A stretch of DNA of 64,000 nucleotides from contig CM058237.1 of assembly GCA_030180135.1 (NCBI GenBank), positions 104,175,904-104,239,903 of the forward strand, in the 5' to 3' direction. The position numbers were made by a program, and so were the translations under genes. Below are positions 53,418-63,267 of the stretch, piece by piece (within the stretch, counting starts at the first letter, position 1; the number at the start of each line of letters is the position of its first letter). Below the pieces are notes generated by a model. The model made no database searches, was not told the DNA's origin, and saw only the letters and a program-made list of their open reading frames with translations. This stretch comes from Orychophragmus violaceus. Lineage: Eukaryota > Streptophyta > Magnoliopsida > Brassicales > Brassicaceae.

Positions 53418-54797
53418 CTTTTTCTATATGAAATTTAATAGTGATGCACCTTGGGCCCTTATCTTCCCATTTACTAGCTCAGAGGCAAGTAGGCAGTTTT
53501 CTAACAAATATCTTCCCTTTATAAATGCAGTTTGATTGGGGAGGATCAGCTTAGGAATAAGCGGCTTGAACTTTGCTACAAGAATCTTTGAAATGAATTT
53601 GTAGAGCGTGTTGCTGCAAGAGATAGACCTATATTCCTTGATCAGGGAAGCACCATGGAATTTTGGGATCAAGAAGAGGATTGTAGAGTTAACATATTTT
53701 GGAAGTCTAGCATTTTGAAGAACTCAGCAATTGAATTCACAGTGTCCTCTCCTATAATAGGCCATGCAGCTTTATAAAAACCAAAAGAGAACCCACCAGG
53801 ACCAGGGCTTTTGACTTTGGTTCAATTTGAAGAGCGTGGTTTTGATATCTTCCCTTGAAGCAGCCTGGCAAGGGAGATCACATCAATATCAGAGTAGATG
53901 ACGCTAGTAAAATTTTTGATAGAGTCCAGAGTGTCTGCATGACGACCAGCCATAGGTGGACCAAGAACCGCATAGAAATGTCCAACTTCCATGATGTCAA
54001 TACTCTCTGCTAAGGTTGCAACATTGCTAGAATTATCTTCCATCGAATGAATGGTATTGTAAGCGTTTATGGATTTTGTTATGCACTGGAAAATGGGGTA
54101 TTTTGATCACCCGTGTTGAGCCAAATAATGCAGGAACGCTGCATAAAGAATTCCTCTTCAACTCATTTTAGCATGGAGAGATTTTCCAACAACTGCCGCT
54201 CTTGAGAGTAGTTCATAGAGGACATATCAATCAATGAGGCCATCTGAGCAACATTGTAAGAATATGTAATCTTAGAAACTATTTTATGGATATCTGAAAA
54301 ATTATCATTGTTGAGTTTCTTTAGTTCCCTCATTAGATATTTATGTTTATACATGACAACTGAGAGGTTGTGTAACGACTGATCATAAGAAGATTAGGAG
54401 GACGAAACCGTATCATAGAAGTCAGGGTGTTGAGCGAGAAAGTTGAAATACTTATAAGGCTTCGTACCCGCAAGAGGGACTGGGCACTCCAAGAAGATGC
54501 AGCAAGGAGTATGATCAAAGATGTCAAGGACCATGAAAGTCACCAAACTTCTAGGAAAGGTGTTCAACCAATGCTCATTGATCAGTGCCCTATCTAGATT
54601 TTTAGCTACATGCAAAATCATATGTTTATTCGACCAGGTAAACCTTGGACCATGATATCGGAGATCCTTCATTTCCATTTGATCAGTGCAAGCTTTAAAC
54701 CCAATCATTGTAGTTGAATACTGACTGACTTGAGGGGAAGAGTGCTCAGCCGGATGGAAGATCTCATTAAAGTCACCAAGAGATATTTTTGACTGGT
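53418..54797 (-). mobile_element. LINE, 5' part: endonuclease end and RT start
   Basis: On the minus strand: LGDFNEIFHPAEHSS and RYHGPRFTWSNKHM (end of the APE-type endonuclease, 54770-54620), a linker with several frame breaks (54527-53822), then RT (PNQTAFIKGRYLLENCLLAS, 53672-53424) up to the E1 insertion. The RT frame continues at 15640 after E1. The element is cut at about 54797 inside the endonuclease, so ORF1 is absent; such 5' truncation is usual for LINEs. It is a pseudogene. Confidence 0.85.
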
Positions 54798-55038
54798 TAA
54801 CAAGCGGTTGCGGTTAAAAACGGTTGAAATGAAAATACTAGAGTAAAAATAATTTTAATAATAAAACACCACAATCATACTATTATGATAAAATATAAAT
54901 TATTAGTTCAAAATAATTAATAACAATTATGAAAAATCATAAATAAAGCAGTATTTAGTTATTAAAAAAATAAATTGTTTATTACTTTATGCATTTGGTC
55001 TATTACCAAAAATTATAGTATGATCCTTTGATGTCTAT
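54798..55038. other. AT-rich spacer
   Basis: Starts with AAGCGGTTGCGGTTAAAAAC, which resembles hAT-type terminal sequence, then AT-rich DNA. No second terminus was found. Confidence 0.4.
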
Positions 55039-56354
55039 ATATTGGCTCGTGACCAATTGGGAATCACTGAAGGCGTCTACTTCTCGGGCTTCTATCGCTA
55101 TTGATAGTCTGAGCCCGGCTATTAACGCTTCGTATTCTGCTTCGTTATTTGATGCGGCGAAGCCCAGTCTGAATGACTGTTCTAATACTTCGCCCGTGGG
55201 GGAGACCAATTTCACTCCGACTCCGGATCCTTGCCTCGAGGAAGCTCCATCGACGTATAGTTTCCATCTCTTGGTGGAGGTCGGGTCGAGTTCGATGGTT
55301 GGAGGGAGTTCGATTATGAAATCGGCCAGCACTTGCGCTTTTAGGCACGTCCGAGACTTGTATTCTATGTCATACTCGCTGAGTTCGATAGCCCATTTGA
55401 CCAGTCGACCTGACTGGCTTGGACTGTGAAGGATGGTTTTCAGCGGTTGAGAGGTCATCACTATGATTGAGTGCGATTGGAAGTATGGTCGGAGTTTCCG
55501 AGCTGATGTCACCAATGCCGAAGCGAGTTTTTCCATGGCGGGGTATCTGGTTTCAGCATCGATTAAGGTCTTACTGATGTAATACACTGGCCGTTGTTCG
55601 TTTTGTTCTTCGTGAACCAGGACTCCACTTACTGCTGCCGTGGAAACAGCTAGGTAGAGGTAGAGGGGTTCCCCTTCTACTGGTTTCGCCAGTATAGGTG
55701 GTTCGCTTAGATAAGACTTGAGCTGGGCGAAGGCTTCTTCGCACTTTTCGTCCCACAGGAACTTCTTGTTCGCTTAGAGCAAGTGATAGAAGGGTAGACA
55801 TTTATCAGTCGACCTCGAGATGAAGCGGTTCAAAGAAGCTATTTTGCCAGTCAGGCGCTGGACTTCTTGCGTTGTTCTGGGAGATTTTATCTCTATAAAT
55901 GTTGCGATCTGTTTGGGGTTTGCTTCGATCCCTCTTTCGGTCACTAGGTAACCAAGGAATTCTCCTGAGGGGACCCCGAAGGTGCACTTTGCTGGGTTGA
56001 GTTTCATCCCATATTTGTTGAGAATGATAAAGCATTCTTTTAGCTGGGGGATATGGTCTTCGTACTTGGAAGATTTGAGCAACATATCGTCGATGTAGAC
56101 TTCCATGGTTTTACCCAGGAGTCCTGAAAACATCTTGTTGACAAGGCGTTGGTAAGTCGCTCCTGCATTTTTTAGTCCGAAGGGCATGACTTTGTAGCAG
56201 TACGTGCCTCGATCAGTTATGAACGAAGTCTTTTCTTGGTCCTCGGGGTTTATTAGTATTTGATTGTACCCCGAGAAAGCATCCATGAAGGATAGTAGTT
56301 GGTGTCCAGCGGTAGCTTCGACCAGTCGGGATGTGCGGGAGTGGGAAGCTGTCC
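55039..56354 (-). pseudogene. Tat-lineage pol fragment (RT, RNase H, archaeal RNase H)
   Basis: On the minus strand the fragment enters RT near the conserved DSFPLPH region and holds LLSFMDAFSGYNQILINPED, FGLKNAGATYQRLV and VYIDDMLLKSS (YIDD intact). It continues through RNase H with one stop or frame change near 55774, then the archaeal-type RNase H (YVDGASSRQGSG, NNEAEYEALIAGLRL, FSDSQLVTSQ). It is sharply cut at both ends (about 56354 and 55039). It is closely related to E2 and shows the bases E2 has lost, but it sits outside the nest, so it is a separate fragment. Confidence 0.87.
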
Positions 56355-58389
56355 GAAGACAGCGCAGAAAATTCTGATAAAAAGCTTCGCATTTTTTAGA
56401 AATTTTTGGCGTTGACCAAAACTTGGTATTTCAGATTTCTATAGTCGTCTCACAAAAAAATTTCATTTTAGGCTTATAGAGGTGTATGATATTGTTTTCA
56501 GACTGCTTTAGAAGTCTAAAACTTTTTCCCTTATTCTGGTCAACATTTGAAAATTTCGATCAATTACTCTTTCTACCCCTTTTTATTTTTAGACTTCGGA
56601 TTCCGTCCGAGAAAAAGTTAAGATTCGGTCAAATCCACTCAATTTTTTTTGTCATACTACATAATAAGTCTAAATAAAATATCAAATTTCGATCAATTGC
56701 AAAACTACCCTCTGCTTATTTAGATTTCTTAGTGAAATCTGATAAAAAAAATTTCAAAGGAATTTCTTAGACTTCATTGGAGGTCTGTTAATTAAAAGTC
56801 AATTACAAAACTACCCTTTCTTTGACAATCAGATTTCATAAGACTTCATAGAAAGTATGAAATCGCGAAACAGATCTGAAAATCGGCGGATCTTGTGAAA
56901 ATCACATAAATCTGGTTTTGAGCTTGTTTTTACCTTCACTAAGCGCCCAGAATTTCTAGTTACACCAATACCCAACAAACCCAACCATTTTTATGCAAGA
57001 ATAATCAAAATTGCAAGAGACCCAAATTTTAAAATTTTAAAACGTGAATTAGAGAGTTTTTTTGATGAAATTGGAGAGGGCATAGGAGAATACAAGGTTG
57101 TGAACTCTAATATAGAGCTTTAATGGCTCGAAATTGGTAGTGTGAGACATTATGAGCTCAAATACGGATGTTAATAGTGGTTGGGTGAATTGGAGAAGAT
57201 AGCAGTTTCATAATTAAGTTAGATCTTAAAGGCTTTGTCTTTTGGTAAAAACATCAGACTTCACAAGAAGTATGATGATGACATTTTCGTGAATACCCAG
57301 ATTATTAGAGGGATATATTAACGAAGGAGAAGGGAGGGTAGTTTTAGGATTGACTTCAATTTCGGGGGCATTTTTACAATCAGCCCTAATAGTTTTATAT
57401 ATACCGTTTTATTTTTGTCAATCACGTACACAAGTGTCTTCAACCTTTAGCCAAAATATTGTTGTACATGAAAAAGCTTTATTGAGATTTTTAAATCAGA
57501 AAACATACTAAATAAACCATATAACTCATGAAAAACTTTTAACCTAAAATCATGAATCTTATACATGTTTAAAAATCTCAAAAAAAACTTTAAATTTCAT
57601 GAATCGGTGAAACCCAAAACAAGAACAAAAACATGTAAACATACTACATAGTAGGAGACTCCCATTTGATACAACTATATAAAAATTAACTTTACAATTC
57701 TGGTCCAAGAACTACTATGTGAATATGTTATTCAAACCTAAGAAGTTAGAACAACTTACTTGAACCCATCTTACAAAAAGATGATTTGGTTAAATGATCT
57801 TCTAACTTTTCGTATTCCTAATTATTCTTCTATCAAAGGATGAGAGCTTGTGTAGATGACAAAATCCCTCTTTATTTCTCTCTTTCCACCTTATATACTT
57901 CTCCACCTCATGACATAAACAAAACCAAATAAAATATGCCTTCAACTATACATGAGCTAAGGACTATATATAACCAAACCAAAAAAATCTTCTTTTAACC
58001 GGTCATGTACTAGTCATTTAATTCAGTCCATCATTATAGAATATAAATGACATCCGAATTAGTCTCTATACATATAACATCCATGTTCATAATTTAATAT
58101 TCAATAACAAAGTCCAAATATTTAACCAAAAACGAACAAATCTTATTTAGATTTAACCGAAATGACAATTCTTATTCCATTAAATTCCACATTTAGGGAT
58201 ATCTCCAACATAGATTAACAACAATTTTCTTTCTTCTAAATAGGTGCAAGATTTTCCATTGCCCATAAAGAAATGTCCACTAACATACTATGAGCTCTCA
58301 TAAATATAAAAGTATTTAGCATCTAGATTATTAGACATATCTTTTTTGGTCAAAAGCATTCAACTCATATAACTTAAAGTAGGTGGGAG
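56355..58389. other. AT-rich noncoding DNA
   Basis: About 2 kb without a supportable gene. The first kilobase repeats short phrases such as AGACTTC / AGTCTGA and CAAAACTACCCT in both orientations, suggesting a degraded DNA transposon, but I could not find terminal repeats. The rest (57400-58389) is featureless AT-rich DNA. Confidence 0.45.
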
Positions 58390-58545
58390 TTTTCGATGGT
58401 TACAAGAGTGGCCTTAGCCTCTGTTTCTGCAGTAGAGTTTTCAGATCTAGGAGTGAAAGCAAAGGATATTTCTGTGAAATTTTTTGAGATTTTCCAGATA
58501 TCCTGCATGATTCCGTAAATATCAACTATTTGTTAGTGATCGTTG
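58390..58545 (-). pseudogene. LINE RNase H C-terminal scrap
   Basis: Translated on the minus strand this gives DIWKISKNFTEISFAFTPRS followed by ENSTAETEAKATL. This is the end of the RNase H domain that many plant LINEs carry after RT. It is bounded on the right by the CACTA-like terminus at 58546. Only about 50 codons remain. Confidence 0.5.
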
Positions 58546-59410
58546 CACTACAAGAAAACAGTGTTTTTGCTACTTCACTTTTAGTCGCAGAATAATCGTT
58601 AAACGTGGTTTTACGACTAAATTGTGACTAAATATGGTAGTTATAAATCCATAGTCGCTAAATTACATAGCCATAAAAATAGTCGACAAGTTACGACTAC
58701 ATTTACGACTAACATCAGCAATCGTATCTTAGACGTAGTGTAATCACAATATATAGGGAGTAACTTCTCACTATACGGCGACAACTGTGCGACTAAAGAG
58801 AGTGTCAAGATGCAGTAGGAGAAACAAAGTCATCAAATAGTCGCGAAACTAGATGACCAATGAGAGACTAATATGTGACTGTATAGTATAGTCACCAAGT
58901 AATCGTAACAATTGGCCACTATGTAGCGACTGTGTAACGACCATATTAACGACTATCCAACGATGAATAGGAACACCCAAATACGATTATGTACTGATTC
59001 GGTCACTACTTGTCGACTATTATGTGACTGTCTTACATAGTCACAACGTAGTCGCAATATAAGGTGACTATTTGGCGACTATTTGTTGACTAAGTTACCG
59101 ATGATCTGACGACTAACAAGAACATCAAGATATGATTATGGTCAACATTTTTCTATTAATTAGTGACTATTGTATGACTAATTTAAAGACTACGCAGCGT
59201 CTAATCGGAACAACCATATTCGATTATGGTAATGATAATGTCACTACATGCCGACTACTGTCTGCCTTTCTTATATAGTCACAACTTAGTCGTAACATAT
59301 ATGATTATTTTGCGAGGGTTTAATGACTAATTAACGATCATTCAGCGACTATTCGAAAATTCAAAATACGCTGATGAGAAATATTTTGCGACTACTTTGT
59401 GTGTGTAGTG
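58546..59410. mobile_element. Non-autonomous CACTA-like element
   Basis: The left end is CACTACAAGAAAACAG (58546), the canonical plant CACTA terminus. The right end is a degenerate TGTAGTG at 59404-59410. The interior is packed with short direct and inverted motifs of the GACTA / CGACTAT / TAGTCGC type. This fits the subterminal repeats that CACTA transposases bind. No transposase is encoded. I find no matching 3-bp target duplication (TTG versus TAA), so the right boundary is uncertain. Confidence 0.5.
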
Positions 59411-59689
59411 TAAATAATTGACGACTGTTTGTTGACTTTTCTTCACAAAACTAAAAATTTGGATTAATTCAATTTACGATTTGGTAATTAGTGATACCGT
59501 TATTTGAATGGTACAAGAAATGTAAAAGACATTTGTTTCAAAATAACACTGATAACTTATAATACTTATGTGCAGGATATAGACAAACGATCTACATACG
59601 CAAACTCCAGCATTAAGGAGTTATCAAAACATATCCCCAAAAAATTACAAGTGAAAGAGACATTGATAAATAACCTATGAGGCAGATGG
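59411..59689. other. Noncoding spacer
   Basis: No gene or repeat recognised between the CACTA-like element and the copia LTR. Confidence 0.4.
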
Positions 59690-60335
59690 TGTTGTAGTTT
59701 TTGAAGGATTGTTTAGTGTTAATCCTGATTCAATTCTTCAGATTAAACTCACCTAAACATGCCAGATCTAGGTTCTCTTGCTAGAAACATAAAAGATCTC
59801 ACCTGTTACCTTATTATGCAGCGGAAAGGGGAGGTACGGGTCAGAGATCAGCAGAACCACCAAGAGATAGCTCCTCCAAAGGCTCACACACGCACGCACA
59901 GGAAATAGGCTGCTAGACCAGCTGTTGGGAGGCGCAGAGAAACAGAGAGGGAGGCGCAGATTGCTTGAGAAAATTAGAGCTAGGGCAAGTTTTATTTATT
60001 AAAACCCTTGTCCAGTTCTTATGGGCTTTTGGGCCCAATTCTCAGTCTGATTAAATCCCTTGGATTTAATCAGGCCCTTTAGTCTCTCTTAGTACAGTAA
60101 ATGCCTAGCACTTTTACCGTACTTCTGCTAAACCGTTCCTACACATTTTCCTGTTAGCTTAGGCGTGTGACCCATATGGGATCATATAATAAAGGCAATA
60201 AATCCATGATTTATAGATCATGAGCGGACTCTAGCAAGCCATCATGACCCCCAGTATTATATGACTTATGTCTGATCATTGACATACTCTTACTTTCTAG
60301 AGACAGTACAGAGATTACTGGACATAATTCCAACA
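59690..60335 (-). repeat. E7 3' LTR
   Basis: On the minus strand it starts TGTTGGAATTATGTCCAG at 60335 and runs to about 59690, about 646 bp. U5 contains TTCCGCTGC-type sequence (plus strand GCAGCGGAA near 59819). It is related to the E6 LTR at 61541-61742, which lacks its middle. Confidence 0.75.
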
Positions 60336-61186
60336 ATCTCCCACTTGAACTGGAATCTCTGTATTCATAATCCTTTTGTCTCAATATCTCGATTAGTCAT
60401 GAGGCAAGATTAGTGTCATCCTTATAAAGCCTAATCTTGTTCATCGGACTCTGATTTGATACTGACAATCCAAACGACTCGGGAAAGTCCGTTTGAGCAT
60501 GGCCATGCATTTTCCAGTATTCAAATCTCCGATTGGCCAAGAGATATTCACTCCATTTATATTGGAGGGACAAATCCCGTCTTGTTCCATCACTGTAAAC
60601 TACTCATTTCATAATACACCCAAACAAGGTCCTTATAACTATCGCTTAACGACAGCATTAGACAATGATCAAAGCGCATTAGTTCATGTGCAGTCACATG
60701 CATGCGAACTCAGGTCTAAGGACTATACTCTATAGTCGTAGTAAGAATCTCTTATGACACAGATATAAATATCCTGAAGAGTTCTTATAATCGGGTCTTG
60801 TCCGGTCGTATGTACCCCAACATACACCTATGTACTGACTTTGATGCCGTGCATCTATGACATCTTGAGACTTTGTCATAAGTCACATACCAATATAGTC
60901 TCACGCGGTTGTTGGTGTTCCAATTTCAACAACCTTTGACTAGGGACAGGATGATATAAGCCATCTATCAAATATAGGGTCTCATGATCAAGCTAAATGA
61001 CTTTGATGACTCAAGATCAAGTCACTTACTTCGATGACCTATAAAATGGTTCATATCATTTTGGAACGATTATTTCATCACAGTTAAAATAATCTTGAAA
61101 TAATAATTTCATTAAACATCATAAAATGTTTTACAAGAACATATCAATAACTAAATAAAGCCCTCAATCTCCCACTCAAATTTAGA
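60336..61186 (-). other. E7 conserved 3' noncoding block
   Basis: On the minus strand this shows the same noncoding block as E3, E4 and E5 (ATAAGGATGACAC, GGAACAAGACGGGATTTGTC and related phrases) and ends in CAAGTGGGAGAT. The 80-codon plus-strand frame at 60493-60735 is not a gene. Confidence 0.7.
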
Positions 61187-61540
61187 TTACATTTCAATGT
61201 CTCTAATGCCTACAGCTTCAGTCAGGAACTCGAGCTTAGGTCTTGGGAGTGGCTTTGTCAATGGATCAGCGACATTATCATCTGTCTGAACTCGGCTGAT
61301 CTTGACTTCCTTTCTATTAATGATGTCACGTATCAAGTGAAATCTTCTTAGCACATGCTTGGATTTCTGGTGTGATCTTGGTTCCTTTGCCTGAGCAATA
61401 GCACCATTGTTATCACAAAACAGTGCCAGAGGCTCAGCCGCATTTGGTATCACACCTAGTTCAATGATGAACTTTCGTATCCAAACCGCTTCTTTCGCTG
61501 CTTCTGAAGCGGCGATATATTCAGCTTCTGTAGTGGAATC
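61187..61540 (-). pseudogene. E7 RNase H C-terminus, cut by E6
   Basis: On the minus strand the readable part starts at DSTTEAEYIAASEAAKEAVW and continues through LALFCDNNGAIAQAKEPRSH, HVLRRFHLIRD and VADPLTKPLPRPK to a stop at 61187. The first 19 codons of the open frame (to 61597) come from the E6 LTR. The sequence is close to the end of E3 pol. The upstream part of pol should lie beyond the 3' end of E6, outside this window. Confidence 0.85.
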
Positions 61541-61742
61541 TGTTGGAATTGTGTCCAGTAATCTCGGTACTGTCTCTAGAAAGTAAGAGCATGTCAATGA
61601 TCAGACATACCATCTTCTTCCGCTGCAATAACAGGTATAAGGTGAGATCATCATTTGTTTCTATTCTGAGAAGAACCTAGATCGCATGTTTAGGATAATC
61701 TGAATCTGGAATTGAATCAGGATTCATCTAAACGTTCCAACA
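61541..61742 (+). repeat. E6 5' LTR with large internal deletion
   Basis: Only 202 bp: it starts TGTTGGAATTGTGTCCAG, jumps near 61612 to the U5 segment CTTCCGCTGCAATAACAGG and ends CGTTCCAACA. Relatives here are 635-650 bp, so about 430 bp, including any TATA box, is missing. Donor-like sites ACAG|GTATAAG (61635) and AAG|GTGAGA (61642) remain. Confidence 0.8.
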
Positions 61743-61743
61743 G

Positions 61744-61755
61744 TGGTATCAGAGC
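61744..61755 (+). promoter_or_regulatory. E6 primer-binding site
   Basis: TGGTATCAGAGC one base after the LTR, an initiator tRNA-Met type site. Confidence 0.9.
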
Positions 61756-61946
61756 ATTAGGTTCTGGTTTTTCTTGTTTAGATTCATGTTTAGGATTGTT
61801 TAAAGAGGTGTTTTTGAATCAATCTACTGATAAGATTAAAACACTTAAGAAACAAGAATTGAATCCTAAACAAACTGTTTAAAAATCGCATGACCAAACT
61901 ATATTGATTTGGTATGTGATCTAAACTGATTTTGCATCGACTGAGA

Positions 61947-62160
61947 TCGCATTGCATCGATCGATGCAATGCAAGGATCGATCGTTGCAGTCGCGAGAGA
62001 TTGACCGCGATCGCATGGATCGTTCAAACGATCGCATGGATCTCACGAGAATCTCTCGGCCAAACCTGATAACCGTTCGTGCACACGTGAGAGCATCGAT
62101 CGATGCAGGATCGATGAACGATCGTTGCAGGATCGATGCTGTGAGCATCGATCGATGCGG
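61947..62160 (+). repeat. Palindrome cluster in the E6 leader
   Basis: A perfect 18-bp palindrome with half-site TTGCATCGA lies at 61952-61969, preceded by TCGC. GATCGATCGTTGCAG follows, and several copies of GCATCGATCGATGC occur near 62095-62158. It corresponds in position to the E3 and E4 arrays but uses its own sequence variant. Confidence 0.75.
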
Positions 62161-63267
62161 TTAGGGTTTTGGCTCGGTTTAATTTAATTAAAATTAAACG
62201 TCTCGGTTTAATAAACGGATTTAATAATTTTATTAAGTCTGGTTAAACCGGGATAAGAAATCCAATGTCGAAAGAAATATTGGATTTAGTGCCTAAACCA
62301 GGAATTTCTAATTTGATTTGGTTGGACCAAATAAATTGAGAAATTCCGGTTTAGTAAATAACCGGTTGACAATTGTGGTCATCGTAGTAATTAAAACTTG
62401 GTTAGACCAGTTTTAATGAACCAGACCGGTTATGTCAATTAATTGGACAATTGGGTCATGTCTTGGACATGGACCAATTCTTGGGCCTCGGGCCAAGAAG
62501 TTAAAACAATTGGGCCAGTTAATTGAGTCTTTCTTCAGATTAATTTAAAATCTATTTTATAAAATTATAAAGTCGTTTTTAAATTAAAGTTTCCGAAATT
62601 TTGAAATTAGAAAGTTTCTTAAAATAGAAGTTTCTGAATTTGCGGGTTTTGGATTTTAAAGAAATTTCTAATTTTAGAAAGTTTCCAAAATAGTAGGTTT
62701 CCATAAATAGAAAGTTTCCCGAAATAGTAATCTTCTATTTTGGGAATGAATTTTAATAAACCTACGAACCTCAAATAATATCAAGCGTTGGATGTCTTGT
62801 CCAGGCTATGTCAGCTGTCAAAGCCCATTCAATTGCATTCATGGCCTTACAGTGTGAGGATGTCTGCTTTTGCGTGAGTAAGACGGTTTGTGATTCATAA
62901 ATGTCATTGGGAGTCCCAGACATTAATGATTACATGACTGTATAGTCTGGTTTTCTTGACTAGGCCATCGGGAGTCCCGGGCCTTGAGACATCAGAGTGG
63001 ATTGGGCCTCGGGCCCAGATTCACAACCAAGAGTTATATCACGGATATAATTAGCCGATATAGGGCTTACCGATATAAGCTAAGGTTGGGTGACGGCCAG
63101 TGGCCCACTTTAATTTTAGTTATATGTGGATCTTGGAATCATTATATTCTATTGAGGGTAACTTAGGTTATTGAATATAATGCGTGATTAATCATATTAA
63201 TTTTTAATACGAGATTAGTCATTTTGAACATAATAACTAATAACCTTTTTATTTATATATTTCAGAT

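Larger units (their letters stand above)
15641..53421. repeat. Target-site duplication of E1 (CTTT)
   Basis: CTTT at 15641-15644 and CTTT at 53418-53421 flank the E1 LTR termini (TG at 15645, CA at 53416-53417). The boundary is ambiguous by a base because both flanks continue with T or A. Removing E1 with one copy restores the LINE RT frame (KK-FFDYIRWD). Confidence 0.7.
59690..61540 (-). mobile_element. E7: Ty1/copia 3' end (RNase H, 3' noncoding block, LTR)
   Basis: On the minus strand: the RNase H C-terminus (61540-61187), the conserved 3' noncoding block (61186-60336), polypurine tract and 3' LTR (60335 to about 59690). The rest lies beyond E6, which inserted at 61541. The LTR end at 59690 is inferred from similarity to the E6 LTR end, and no target duplication could be tested. 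Confidence 0.8.

Noticed and set aside
54798..54830. hAT transposon terminus
   Set aside because: Only a short GGTTGCGGTT-like phrase is present; no partner terminus or 8-bp duplication was found.
61541..61742. Solo LTR
   Set aside because: It is followed immediately by a primer-binding site, leader and open gag, so it is the 5' LTR of a longer element.
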